Assembly: GCA_011319805.1 (NCBI GenBank)
Contig: SJRY01000245.1
Span: 62,001-126,000, forward strand
Direction of reading: 5' to 3'
DNA: 64,000 bases
From: Macrocybe gigantea
Lineage: Eukaryota; Basidiomycota; Agaricomycetes; Agaricales; Callistosporiaceae
Of the stretch, positions 12,256-24,289 are shown in pieces. The notes under the pieces were generated by a model. That model searched no databases, was not told the origin of the DNA, and saw nothing but the letters and a program-made list of their open reading frames with translations. Position numbers and translations under genes: made by a program. Each line of letters begins with the position of its first letter. The first letter of the stretch is position 1.

Positions 12256-15200
12256 ATGCTGTCCTCGCAGCTCAGCCAGCAGCCGTCCCTGCCACCCCCA
12301 TCTTCGCTCCAGTCGGCCCTCCAGATGGACCCAAATCAGCATATTCAGCTCCAGCAACAACAACAGCAGCAGCAGCAGCAACAGCAGGCTACCGCAGCCC
12401 AGACCACTCAACCTACCACAGGCACGAAAAGAAGGAAAAAAACGGATGCCAATGGAGAAGAAATCCAGTCGACGTCTGAACCTCGTCGACTTCGCCGCTC
12501 TCACGAAGCTTGTGCAAGGTGTAGGAGCAAGAAAATAAAGGCAAGTCCCGACGGGCGACACCGGCGGCAATTTCCATTCTGCCATTTTGACCTCTATCGT
12601 CTACAGTGCGACTCCAAACACCCAAGATGTACAGCATGCGCGACCGCCGGCACCGCGTGTCACCAGGAGGATAGGCACAGACAGACCTTGACACCCCGTG
12701 GTCATACCGAGCGTGTTGAACAGCAGGTGGCCCAATGTGAAGCACTGCTTAAACGCCACATCCCAGGCTTCGACCTGGAGAAGCTCGACGAGATCCTCGC
12801 CAGAGAAGGCATTGACATCGGCTCACTCAATCCCGCCCCTCCGACTCCAAGCTTCCAATTCCAACAAACTTCAACGTCCTCTGCATTTCGGACTGGGCAG
12901 CCTCCGCAGCCTCTTCCTCCACAACAGCCTGGCATGTACTACCCACCACCCCCACATATGATGCCTCCACCTGGTTACATGATTCCGCCATATGGACCTC
13001 CCTTTCACCCTATGCCTATGCAAGGCCCTCCGGGAGCTTACAATCCGCACCTGCCTCCACAATTTCAGCCGCCCCCTCCGGGCTACATGGGTCCTCCCAT
13101 GCACCCGCTTCCTCAGCAGCAACCACCACCCCAGCAGGGCCAGCAGCAACCATCTCCAACGCCACTCCCGACTCCAACTCTGTCGTCGTCGACTCGCGGC
13201 GAAGCGAGCAAAGGGCAAGATCCCAACGGCAACGACATGTCGAACACCGAGGTCTGTTTTTCTTTTTTTCCGCTTGAAACTTTTATCATGTTCACGCCAT
13301 CTCAACTTCCTCAGGCGCTTGCCAAGAATTTCGGTGTCTCAGCCGCTATTGTCAACGATCTCAAGTTGAGTCCTGGCCATATCGACAAAGAGGATCTTGC
13401 GGTGGGCTCAAGCGGCCTCACCTCTGGACGTGACCGCGATGTCAACGAATCTACTGCCCCCCGTGATGCTGCCAAATGGGTAACTGTCACGGTCAGGAGA
13501 AACTCAACTACCGGTGTACCGAACACTTTGTCGATATCTGGCTTGTCAGCAACAGGTCCTTCCGTTGAAGTGTGGTTACCGAAGGACCGGAAGATGGTTC
13601 AACACATCGTTGAGGGGTATTTCACACGTCTCAACGTGCACCGTCCTGTCTTCGTTCGTAAAGATTTCGACAAGACATTGAACGACCTTTACGATAAATT
13701 GACCGTTTCCCACGACCCGGGATACGTCTGCAGCGTATATCTTGTGTTGGCGTTGGGCACGTTGAGTGAACTCAATCACCGTGCGGTCAAAGCAGAAATG
13801 GAGAACCAAGGCGATGTATTCGGCTATCTGGGCTCATCAGTCGCCAAGAAACTCATGCCAGCCGATTGGCCCGAACACGACGAGTTTTTCGAGAGGGCAC
13901 TTTCTGTAAAGCCAGATTTGCGAGTCACCATCTCTAGCCTCCAGGCCTTGATTTTATTGCATTGGTATCTCTACACCGAGGTAAGCAAGCACTTTGTGCT
14001 TGCACGAAGGGAGGTCCTTATGGGTTTGCTTCTAGCGACAAGGTCGGACACTCTGGCGCCTCGTAGGCAGCCTTGTCCGTTTGGCAGTCGAGCTCGGTCT
14101 GCATCACGACCCCACAACCCAGATTAATCCGACCACGCAGCAGAAAATATTCAGCGACGAAGAATGCCAGCTTCGGATTCGTTTGTGGGGAATAGTCCTT
14201 GTTCACGATCGTGGGACATCCATTTTGTTGGGCAGGCCCCTCGCGATCTCCCCCTCTGATTTCAACACTCCACCTCCTTCCCGTTCTGAACATGCCCAGA
14301 TCATGGAGTTCTCAGAGCATTTTGAGCACTCCCATCCTGTCGCAGAAATACAAGCGGACATTATCAACTCTCTGTATACCCCGAAGCGTCATGATGCCGA
14401 TATGCTAATGCAAAATGCCACCAGGATTATCAAGAGACTGACGGACTTGAGGCAAGTCCTGCCAGAGCGTTACAAATTCTACTTTACAGGAACGAGCGCT
14501 TGGTCTCTTGAGAAGAAGACCAAGCTCGTACAGGGGATAACCGAGGACGAAGGGCTGACGCTCTTGAAGATCGGAATAGCGAGAATTCTGCTTCTTCGGG
14601 CTCTGTTCAGTTCCAAGGAACTCTCGTATGACCAAAGGCATAGGGCGCTTGTAGATGGTGAATCACCGCTTTTCAGACATCCATGCGTACCAGGCTCATG
14701 TTTTGTTCAGCGATCATCACGTCACACAATACCATCATCGTTCACAATCATCTAATCCGTTTCCCAGACATCGCTTTCTTCACGTCACCGATACCGCTCC
14801 ACATCGCAGCTATGGTGATTCTGTATGGACACATGTCGAAATGTGACGTCCTTCCAAAGCACACTGCGTTGGAAGATGTCTGGTTAGCTCTCGACACCCT
14901 TCCACGGTTCCGTTGGCGCTGGGAACGAAAGGACGTTAATGGAGGGCACCCTCTCATCGCTAAACTAGCGGAACGTGTGATGGAAGTCAATCTTCAGCAA
15001 GTGGTGCCCTCGTCGCCGCCTTACCTTATCTGCGAACCTGAATGGGAGGACGAGAACAATCTGTCTCCCGTTCCTAAATCTCAGCAGACGACCCCAACGT
15101 TGTCATCTGCATCTTACTCCGGAGGCAGCTCCAACGTGGCCTCGGGCTCTGCTTATGGACCTCATCCACGGTCAGTGAGTGGCGCTTCTGGCAGCAGTGG

Positions 15201-15504
15201 CGGTGCAAATGGAAATGGAAACAGCGCAGGATCGACGCCTCCAGATAACCACCTGGTTGAGGTTCCGACTCAACTGTTCTATCCTTTTTATCCGGAAACT
15301 CAAGTCTTCTCGATGCCGGCCACCACCAACGGTACGTCCGGAAATCAGAGGGACTATAGCGGTTTACTGGCAGCCGCCGCAGCTGCTCAAGACGGATCTC
15401 ATGGTTGCCAATCCTCGCACGATTCGTTCGTGCTGGAGGAAAGGGACCCCAGCCACAGTCAGCATCCGCAGCAGAACATGGTGTGGATGAACGTGGTGAG
15501 CTGA
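12256..15504 (+). CDS. Zn2Cys6 fungal transcription factor with Fungal_trans middle domain
   Basis: Nuclear DNA-binding regulator; target genes unknown. Start at ATG 12256. An N-terminal glutamine run (12352-12387) is followed by basic residues and the zinc cluster CARCRSKKIK/CDSKHPRCTACATAGTAC, which fits C-x2-C-x6-C-x6-C-x2-C-x6-C only when the GC-AG intron 12541-12606 is removed. A coiled-coil/linker (RVEQQVAQCEALLKRHIPGF) and a Pro/Gln-rich segment (12850-13200) follow. The regulatory domain (about 13560-14900) includes GYFTRLNVHRPVF and RLVGSLVRLAVELGLHHDP. Other introns: about 13251-13314, 13981-14030 (join YTE/RQGRTLW) and 14657-14708 (join LVD/AIITSHN). The C-terminus is Ser/Gly-rich, stop 15502-15504. 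No close named relative is recognised. Confidence 0.88.
12352..12387 (+). repeat. Coding CAG/CAA microsatellite (polyglutamine) in the Zn2Cys6 factor
   Basis: Twelve Gln codons, mixed CAG and CAA, upstream of the zinc cluster. Likely length-polymorphic between strains. Confidence 0.9.
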
Positions 15505-15881
15505 TGTCTTCAACTTTCGTCGGCTAGGCGCTGAACTCGGGCTAGCAGCAGGGTCAAAGAAGTTTGACTTCGTATCCAGTAACCCAGTCTTGACATGGGC
15601 GCGACGCGTTTTTGAGTTGCCTTCGCTTTCTCCTTCATTTCTCTCATTACGGTCGTTTCACCTAGTGTTGTTACCTGGGAGGTTACATTCTACCAGTGAA
15701 TTTCTATCCTACTTATGGTTTATCTTTCTTATCGTCTATGTATGTGTTACGTCTCTCCTCTTGATTGAGAAAAGATTTAAAAACTCGGCACTCTGACATC
15801 ATGAATTGGATAGGATATGATTTAGGCGTAAGGCTATTTATTATTCGTCGGTGTACAACAGTTGCCAAGAAGACGGTAACA
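15505..15881. other. Intergenic 3' region between convergent genes
   Basis: Pyrimidine-rich on the plus strand; probably 3' UTRs of the transcription factor gene and RPS20. No ORF, repeat or RNA gene recognised. Confidence 0.6.
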
Positions 15882-16424
15882 TCACGCGGAAATAGTGACC
15901 TCGACTTCGACTCCAGGTTCCAAACTAATGCTCGTCTGGGTGTAATCAGAAGCATTTAGTTGTGTTGAAAGAATAGATATTTGAAGGAAAACGGACAATT
16001 TGTTTGACGATCTCCGAAGAGGAGTGGAGATCGATCAAGCGTTTGTGAACTCTCATTTCATAGCAATCCCAAGTTTTGGAACCTTCACCGCAAGGCTAGC
16101 AAGAGGATTAGTTAGATAGTTGTGTAGAATCCGGCTGGAACGCTCATACAGTTTTGCGAGTGGTAATCTTGAGGATCTTGGTGGGCAGGCGAACAGGGCC
16201 CTTGACACGGAGTTGCTTGTCTTTGGCACGATTGATGAGATCATTGGAGACTGAGTCGCACTGGTCAATGGAGCGTTTGTCGCCGAAGGAATTACAGACA
16301 TACATTTTTCGAGGTTCTTGACGTTGCTGCTGGTCAAGGTGATCCTGATCTTGTGCATCTTTGCACCTGGAACTGGAGCGCCGGTTGCATCGTATTCTTT
16401 TTCGCCCTTAGCGACGTAACTCAT
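15882..16424 (-). CDS. RPS20: 40S ribosomal protein S20 (uS10)
   Basis: Structural protein of the small ribosomal subunit. Start at 16424 ([15 protein letters not shown]). Conserved core: [18 protein letters not shown], then [65 protein letters not shown] and [17 protein letters not shown], stop 15882-15884. Three introns are needed. The first (about 50 nt) follows LEK and joins to tc-tcc-aat (FSNDL). The second joins RKT to PCGEGSK. The third joins KQI to TSISLEPG. All have GT-AG ends. Length (about 120 residues) fits the family. Head to head with the splicing-factor gene CCDC130. Confidence 0.94.
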
Positions 16425-16622
16425 CGTGGCCGATCTGAGTCAGAAGGTGACTGGCATTCCGCGGTCAGGACTGTCTGCGAGGCCACGACTCGGCACACCC
16501 ACCTAAGGTTTGTGTTGAGTTGAAGAAAAATAAGGTTCAGCGAATGTCCTTTTAAGGAGTTGCGTCACGTGCCTGTTCCTTCTGTTTTCGGCTCGCTTGT
16601 GACTTCGTCCTGCCCAGACATC
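16425..16622. promoter_or_regulatory. Shared divergent promoter (RPS20 / CCDC130-like) with CACGTG
   Basis: 198 bp between the two start codons. It holds one CACGTG core at 16566-16571, 52 bp upstream of the CCDC130-like ATG. Otherwise no clear TATA box. Confidence 0.45.
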
Positions 16623-17864
16623 ATGCAGGGGTTCAACAAGTACGTCCTCCTCGTCCCCGTCGAGCTCCAGCTGATTCGAGAACCTCAGATACTATCCACC
16701 GGACTATGATCCATCATATGGTAGCCTCAATGCCTACAGGGGCAAGTCTTATCTGGCATCTGTGAGACAACATATTCCTCACCTTTCTATTCAGGCAAGC
16801 ATGCTTTGGGTGACAGAGCGCGCAAACTCGATCAAGGCATTCTCATAACACGTTTTGAACTCCCTTTCAATATCTGGTGGTACGTACCGAGCTGTGAAAC
16901 TAGCAACGATCCTGCCTTGACGTCTTTCAATGTAGCGGTACATGTAACAACCACATCGGAATGGGCGTTCGGTACAACGCCGAAAAGAAAAAAGTCGGGA
17001 ATTATTACTCAACGCCCATATATTCTTTCCGGTGCAAGTGTCACCTCTGCGGCGGCTGGTTCGAAATTCAGACCGATCCAAAGGTGTGCTTCATCCAGGT
17101 ATCATGCCCACATTGTGGCTGACAATCGCTGTCTTGCTAGAACACTCGCTATGTAGTGGTGTCCGGCGCTCGTCAGAAGGAGGAAGATTGGAACCCAGAA
17201 GAACACGGAGGCTTTCGGGTCCATGGTAGATAATGCATATCCTCCTTTGGTCTTGCGCTCTATGGACTGAAAGTCCCCAGACACTGAAGGCCAGTCTACG
17301 CCAGAAGATCCCCTGGCGGCTCTCGAAAAAACAACGGACGCTCAAAATCGAATGACAAAGATCGAAGCACCACGACTAGAATCGTTGCAGACCCTTTCCG
17401 AACATTACAACGCCGACCCGTATACGCTCTCCACTAAAGTCCGCAAACGATTTCGCCAAGAAAAGAAGGTGGAGCTGATGAAGCAGCAAGCCAACGATGC
17501 CATCAAAGACCGTTATGGTCTGCCATCAACCCTGGAGCTACTAGATGAAGACGACCAATCCAGGCGGGAAGCAAAGGCAGAATGGGAGAAGGCAAGGAGG
17601 GATTCAGCCCTCAGAGAGGCTCACAAACGGCAAAGGCTGTCTCCCAAGGTCCTCTCCACACGATCCGCATCTCTTGCGTTTTTGCGCTCATCCCTTCGAT
17701 TGATGCAGGTCGCACAACCGTCCACGTCAACCTCCAATCCTCTCAGTGCCCTACGGGCTCGCATCTTGCAAAATACCACGCGTCATTCCGATTCACCCTC
17801 GAGAAACCCTCAATCTCGATTGAAAAATGGAACGACTAGTATCCGTGCATTCGCAATCAATTAA
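16623..17864 (+). CDS. Yju2/CWC16-family splicing factor, CCDC130 type
   Basis: Spliceosome-associated protein. CWC16-family members act around the first catalytic step. The first coding exon is MQGFNK, split by intron 16643-16688 and followed by YYPPDYDPSYGSLNAYRG. Intron 16742-16794 is GC-AG (donor GCAAGT) and is needed to read YRGKHALGDRARKLDQGI. Zinc-binding cysteines are in WCGTCNNH (rebuilt across the intron after 16881) and FRCKCHLCGGW. The stretch GVRYNAEKKKVGNYYSTP is the family signature. After TDPK an intron leads to NTRYVVVSGARQKEEDW. The intron ending at 17280 joins GFRVH to DTEGQSTPEDPLAALEK. The rest is a charged helical tail. An intron near 17650-17710 is likely. The final residues are uncertain: the frame chosen ends at 17864, another at 17839. 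Confidence 0.88.
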
Positions 17865-18227
17865 TATGTACCCTTTCAATGTGTGCGTTAGTCTGTATAA
17901 TTATCATACTGTAGGTATCACCCTGAACATTGCGATCACCACATAATTCGAGCTTCAATTCATTGATCCTAGCCTAACCAGCAAGAAATCGACAGCGAGT
18001 AAAAGAACAGGTAGGAATACAGAGATGACCAAGTAACCAAGAGGAGAAATAGTAATCACAACAACAGAATCGACGATCATAAGAAAGAGGATGAGGTCAG
18101 GACATAAAAACATGTAACTCCGAAGCAGATGTAGAATAAGATAGATCAAGGCAAGTAAGATTACGGAGCAGAAAGATGAGATCAGGAACAGGTGCATGAA
18201 CAAGGTGACGAGACGCAGGATAACCAA
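17865..18227. other. Intergenic 3' region between convergent genes
   Basis: Purine-rich on the plus strand, so T/C-rich 3' UTR for the minus-strand SWI1-like gene. No gene recognised; a long minus-strand hydrophobic reading frame here is best explained by the T-rich composition. Confidence 0.6.
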
Positions 18228-21200
18228 CTATGAAGTAAATACCCACGCCGGGTCTTGAGTGGGCATAGGGCTGTCATATTTCCATTCAGTTGATTGATAG
18301 TAGGCGGATTCCCCGTTATCAATCTCTTTGCATGTTCCTAGCCTCAGTGAATCCATCAAATCATCGCTTTTGCTCTCCGTCGACGAAAGGACTGCATGGT
18401 GAACGGCTTCGGATTCGGAACCGGACTCTGGACTGTGATTCGTTGAAGAGGATGAGAGTAGATCAGGGGTTGGCGCCTTCGAGTCATCTTGCTCCTCTAA
18501 AGTCCCGAACGACGAGAAATCAAAGAATTCCACGAATTCGTCGGCTGAAGGCTTCTGAGGCTCCTGAGCATTGTTGCTCGTTTCGCCCAATCCCAGAAGG
18601 GATATGTTGTCCGATGCTTCCGAACCGTCGGGAACAGCGCCGTAGCCTTTCAGAATCATATCTAACGTCTCAGAGATATCAGACGTCAATGCTTCTTGCC
18701 CTTCACCGCCAGCCATCCTGATCAGTTCCGTCATCTGCTCGAACAACGCACTTGCGTCTTCCTCTGTTTTAACATTTTCGACTGCTTCGGCCTTCTTCTT
18801 GACGGCTTCGCTCGGAGGACCTATCCAGTCCATTTTTGCGCGCTTAGGAGGTGAAGGCTCATTCGCAACGAAACTGCTTCCAGCAGGGCTTTCCGTATTT
18901 GCAATCACGGAGGCTTGTTCTTCCTCGCGGGGACGCTTCTGCCCACCGTTAGAGGCGCCCGATGGTGCCGTCTGAGGCTCCGAGGAAAGTGAAGGAGGGT
19001 TCTTGACTGACGCCCGGCGTTTGGCAGGCGGTCTCTGCTTCGCAGAAGGTTTGGATTTCGGAGATTTTGGCCCTTGAGGCGAAGATGCTGTTTGAGTGGG
19101 AGTCGGTGCGTTCCCAGGCGTCGAAGCATGAGCGGGAGGGGAAGTGGGTGTCGCAGCGCTGGCAGGAATGACCGCTTGAGCGGGTGGAACAGAGGATTTC
19201 TTTGCCACAGGAGAGGGCCGAATGTTGATGGATTGCCTGTTGGGTGGTTGAAGAGACTGTGACAAGAGTTGAGGGTGCGAGCTCGCTGCCGTGAGTTGAG
19301 AGAGCTGATGTGCCGGAGGGACTAGTTGGGGAAGTGGCAATGGTCGTGAAAGGTCTGATGGCGCAGGATGCGACGTATTGGTCGCGGTGGTCTGGTGATG
19401 AGGCTGGGGTTGCCTTATCAAAGCTTGGAGTAGAGTTGCTGACACGTCTTGAAATTGTTGCACTTGCTGTTTCATAGTACGAAGCGCCTCTAATGACAGC
19501 AGGAAACGAGGACTAGGGGAAGACAGGAGCTGCCTTTGATGGTTAACGGCGACAATCTGAGAGTGGACGCTTTCAGCGTGTGGCATGCAATGGCTGGAAA
19601 TAATGACGTACAATCCCAGTAATCTTCATGAGTTGCTCGTCAATTTTAGGCAGGAGGGAATACATGGGCAAGAACTTTTCCACTTCGTTGACTAAGCGGT
19701 GTAACTGGTCAAACAGGGTATTGTACTCAGGTCGCTGCTCAGGCGGCAAGTCATGAGCCCGGGAGTGCATAACGACTACGTATGAATGTCAGCGACTGCA
19801 CTGAGCATATTCACATCTTACAATACTCGCCTCGTTGGTTATGAATTGCCTTCATCTTAGCGATATTCGCGGAGGCGTGATGCAACTGTTCTTTAGTCGG
19901 ATGAAATTGCAGGACATTATTCCCGCTCTGTGGGAGATGCGGTGAAGCTCGAGGTCGGTTCGCCATGAAACTGTTAGCAGGTGGCATTGGCATTGCTCCG
20001 CTTTGCTGCGACTGCATCAGTTGACGCTGTGCAAGGACGCTTGCGGTAACGGAACCACCGAAGGGACTAGGGCCGTTCGCGTTGTTATGTTCGGCAACGG
20101 CCCGGTTGGCTTGAGTTTGGAATTGACCTCTGAACATCCCTTGCTCCATGACGGTTCGTTGTAAGTTTGCCCTGTTACTTTCAACGTATTGGATGATCCC
20201 CTCCTGGACACCCTTCTTCCGAAGTTCTTCTACTGAGTAATTAGCATAGTTAACGATAATCTGCACTTGCTGCGGGTCCAAGTTGTGAGGTTGGGGTCGT
20301 GGCTGCGATGCGTTGCCGGCACCGGTTACCAGTGCCATCATGCGTTTCCTAGAATCGTTGACGGACCCGATGTAAAGGTCATCGAAAGGAAAAAGGTATT
20401 CCTTGTAGACCTGAGCGAGCCGCTGAGCCACGCCAGGGCCACATTTGGCAGGTTCTGATGCCGAACCGGGAAACTGCACAAATCCCATTTTGCCCCCGAT
20501 AACATTCCACGACTCCTTGGCGTTAACCTGGATAAAACCCGTCCTTCAGATCGAGATTAAACTAAGGCTCCAGTCCACTTACGGCAGCGAAGCCACCCTC
20601 GATCATGACGTGGGTGTGTAGCATGTGGAGGTCAATTGGTTGACCGTCCACAGACATGAGATTCCCGTCCAACTTGATATTATGTTGCATAACCCAGCTT
20701 TTGTACGTCGCGTCGAATTTATTTTTCTCCAAAGGCGGAGGCAAGTTTAAAACCGAACCTGGCTGTGCCACCGAAGGCGCCAAAGCAGGGGACGAAGATA
20801 CGGAACCACCCGAATTGTTGTTGACAGAGAATGGATATTGCGGAGCCATGTTCGGCGACATCTGATTCGCAAATCGCCCACCCCCGATTGTGGAGGGATA
20901 GTTCTGGAGTTGCGTTGGACCCGACCGGGGTGTCGATATAACAGACGGCGCGAGAAATTGATTTGTTTGCTGAAGTTGAGCCCGCAGATGGCTTGGACTG
21001 GACTGCACACCGCTTTGCGCATGCACTTGGCCTTGCAATTGACTGCGCATGATTTGTCCACCCGCGTCGAAAGGTTGATGGCCACCTCCCGAAGGAATCC
21101 ATGGCGACTGTGCACCACCAGTGCCTGGCAGGCCCCTGTTCATCAGTAATCAGTATGCACACCTCTAACAGTAATGTGACATTGTAAGATGCAGGGGGAA

Positions 21201-21606
21201 TATAGCGTACATCGTCACACCTCCCAAAGAGAAATTGTGCCCATACAATTGGGACATGACCGTCAACAACTCAGCCATAAGGTCCTTTTTCTTTTTGTTT
21301 TCGCTGAGGAGATGTCCCACCTTCGCCCTGAACACTTCCTCCGACATTGTGGTCCTCTGGCTTTTCAACGAGGCAACACTTTGTTCTATGGAATGCGTCT
21401 GCGATTTGAGAGTGTTTATCTGTTCCGTCAACTCCGCAAGAGCAGGCCGTCGGTGTTGTGACGGCTGTTGCGGATTTCCAACATGGTTGGACTGCTGAAT
21501 CATCGGTTGAGCGGGGGAAGGACGTCTATCCGCAGGCGCCATGGCGGGGGAAGGAAAGAGTTCGCCAGTAGTCCCTTGAATCACAGGCTGGAGTTGTTGA
21601 TGTTGA

Positions 21607-21645
<39 letters not shown>

Positions 21646-22580
21646 CGATGCTGCTCTATCCTGGCCGCCATGTTCATGGGCGCATTTTGGGGCTGTTGGT
21701 TTTGAGCAAGATTCATCATCTCGATCTGTCTCGAAATGTTCAGGTTCGGAGGGGCGTTCGGAAGCGGCCCTTGCCCTGGAAATCCAGGAATCATGCCGTT
21801 GCCGCGGGGACCGAGGGGATGCTGCAAAGAGGCAGAACTGGACATACCAGCTGCGTTGAGGTTCGAGAAGGCGGGGGACATGTGCGGCTGATGTTGAGGC
21901 GAGGTGGATTCGAGGAAGGACTGGGACTGGGCCTGAGAGGCAGCGGCGCTCGGGCCCGCGGGTATCTGTGACGCTCCAAGGTTGAAAGACGGTTGCGGCT
22001 GCTGCGACTGGGAGCGAGCTAGCCCTTGATTTCTGATCAAGTCCATCATCTAAGTAAAAGAGTCCGGAATCAGTATTGCGATTGAGGACTTTACGTAAGA
22101 CACGTTGGGAGAGTGGGACTGATAAGATGAGAGAGGTCTGAAGGACAAGGGAAGGCCTGGCGAGAGCCAGCGCCATAGGTAGCTTTCATAATAGAGATGG
22201 AACAGGAAACAGCCAAGGTGACTGCTCGTGAGAAGAAGCAAACATGCACATAACAACAAGGCCGAAAGTAGCGGAGATGGCGCGGCGGGCATGTCCCTCA
22301 ACGTTGAGGCGGGTTGAGACGGGCTCACCTGGGCATTGTTCATGTCGCCGGGACGAAGCTGGTTGAGCTGCTGAATCTGCTGCCACATGCGTGTCGGATC
22401 CGAGAAATTGGGAATCGCGGCATGGAAGTCCTGCTGCTGAGGGACAGGAGGAGATTGTCGAGGTTGCTGCTGCTGCTGCTGCTGCTGCTGGTTTAAATGG
22501 TGCTGCTGCTGTTGCTGCTGCTGCATGAGGGCAGGATTGAAGGAGGGTATCATGTTGTACTGCTGCAAACGATCTGCCAT
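18228..22580 (-). CDS. SWI1: SWI1-like ARID subunit of the SWI/SNF chromatin-remodelling complex
   Basis: Chromatin-remodelling subunit carrying an ARID DNA-binding domain. Start at 22580 (MADRLQQYNMIPSFNPALMQ). Exon 1 ends near 22331 (NNAQ|GTGAGC) and a long intron of about 280 nt follows; exon 2 resumes near 22050 at MMDLIRNQGLARSQ. Glutamine runs are at 22463-22524 and 21601-21650. The intron starting near 21210 joins GVTM to GLPGTGGAQSPW. The ARID core spans about 20750-20450: NKFDATYKSWVMQHNIKL, IDLHMLHTHVMIEGGF, then ESWNVIGGKMGFVQFPGS and RLAQVYKEYLFPFDD. After it: YANYSVEELRKKGVQEGIIQ and a long disordered Pro/Ser-rich tail with lysine-rich patches (19000-18830), stop at 18228. SWI1 identity rests on the ARID plus Q-rich layout; other ARID proteins are less likely. 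Confidence 0.82.
21601..21650 (-). repeat. Coding polyglutamine microsatellite in the SWI1-like gene
   Basis: Mixed CAG/CAA tract on the minus strand in the Q-rich region before the ARID domain. Confidence 0.85.
22463..22524 (-). repeat. Two N-terminal coding polyglutamine tracts in the SWI1-like gene
   Basis: Two CAG-type runs (about 22501-22524 and 22463-22491 on the plus coordinate) separated by a short HHLN-type segment. Confidence 0.85.
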
Positions 22581-22854
22581 TTGACGGCAGGGTTAGAAAG
22601 ACAGGTGAGATGCCTGTCGGTGCTTGCAGCGCAAGGGTGGAACGAAACGAAATGAGCAAGGCGGCGTATCTGGCTGGTGGTCGGGGCGGGGGAGGGGAAG
22701 AGGAGGAACAGTTGGTATTTTGGCAGCCAGTCGCTGGTGGTGGGAGCGAGCGAAACGAGGAGTGGGCTGTGGCTTACCAGATTTCCATGTTTGTATCAGT
22801 TGACACTCACAATTTATTATTAATATCATTATATTCCAAAATCAATATTTATTA

Positions 22855-24152
22855 TTATACAACCCCAATCTCACTGCTAGACCCAGCAACAGGCAGCTCG
22901 TCAACCTTGGTCACAATCGAGGGCCCAGATTCTAGTATAACGTCGTCATCCTCGTCTTCTTCGTCGTAGTCAGAATCATCTTCGTAGCCCGTAGTCCCGT
23001 CCGCAGAGCGTTGCCCCCTCATAACTTTCTTGACTACTAGAGGCGGTCCAATAACCAGCAGGCTATCTGTTTCCTCACCTCCTGGTGCCAATGTGATAGC
23101 GCCTCCTTCATTTTCTTCTGCCTCTACCACGCTGTCAACTTCTCTCCTGAACCAGTACCTCAACCCAACGGGTATGAGGACTCCGACAACGACGGCAGTC
23201 AGGCCGAAAAAATTTCGCCAGCTGATAAGATGGAAGTCGTCTGGGCTCGTCATTTCATCTAGGCCACCTCCTATCGTTGTGTGTATAACGCTAACGCCGA
23301 GTATGCCGAGCGCCGTGCTGATCCAGAACGGGACAACGCCGATGCCGACGTGAGGACATACGACATTGACGACCCAGTGCGGCGGCAGAGGAGCAATTCG
23401 CAACACGATTAAGAATGAAATCACATTCTCTTTGTTCGCTCGAATTTTCGCTGCCCATTTGTCCATTAATGCCTTCCACTTTGGAAGGGTCAATAATGCT
23501 GGACCGAGGGCCGCTGAGATCAAATAGCACAATGTCGCTCCGGTTGCGACGCAGCAGCAGGCAAGCGGAAGAGCACGAGCGACGCCCCACACTGCGCCGC
23601 CCAGGATTGACAGGTACATCGATCCGGGGAGAGAGAATGCTTGAAGGCTGCAAGAAAGTGATCGGTAATGTCATCTGTATCGAAGCGACCAAGCACGAAC
23701 AAGAGGTATGTTGAAACGTAGCATATGAAGATGCGGTAGGGATATATATCGCGGTATTTCTTCAGAAGGCGATTCAAGTCTTGTAGTTGTTGGAACGATC
23801 TCGGAATTCGGAGAAACAGTCGATCCTCACTGAAATCGCTGTCAGTTGAAGAGCTCGTATCTGGAAATCGGATGACTTACACATCCACAGTCGGCAACGC
23901 CAGCCACAGAGTGCCACCGAGGACTAGCGTACTTATCACAAATATGCTCGCCATCTTCAATGTGGCATTGAAAATGATCTTTCGGGATGAAGGACGGGAG
24001 GGTGAGTGGGGCAGATTGGCAGTGCCATAAGAGGGGGTGGCTGGTGTGAGAAGCGGTGAGCGGTCATTGTGACCGTCGAAGGCTACGGTGTCCAGCGTGT
24101 AGGTCGAGCTGTTTGAATGAGTTGTGTCTCGAAGAAGACGAGGAGGCGTCAT
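22855..24152 (-). CDS. TVP38/TMEM64-type membrane protein (VTT domain, SNARE-associated Golgi family)
   Basis: Multi-pass Golgi/endomembrane protein of the VTT (DedA-like) superfamily; members of the wider superfamily scramble lipids. Start at 24152 (MTPPRLLRDTTHSNSST). A cytosolic N-terminus is followed by a membrane segment (MASIFVISTLVLGGTLWLA). After an intron comes LQDLNRLLKKYRDIYPYRIF. The VTT core includes LPGSMYLSILGGAVWGV, CCVATGATLCYLISAALGPA and VLRIAPLPPHWVVNVVCPHV. The C-terminal tail after the last membrane helix is strongly acidic (about 22930-22990), stop at 22855. It lies in tandem between SWI1 and the 5-phosphatase gene on the same strand. Confidence 0.85.
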
Positions 24153-24289
24153 GGCCTCCGCCCGCGTCGTCGAGGTCGAAAGAGGATGATCACAGCTGTT
24201 GTGCTGCGGCTGTGTGTCAGCCCTAAATAAGGCGTTTTACAAATGTAGTATCTGATATTTTATTATACGCATACAAAGTCCATTAATAA

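Noticed and set aside
17955..18227. 90-codon minus-strand hydrophobic reading frame
   Set aside because: Composition is that of a T/C-rich 3' UTR following the SWI1-like stop; no motif, and it starts exactly at the end of that gene.
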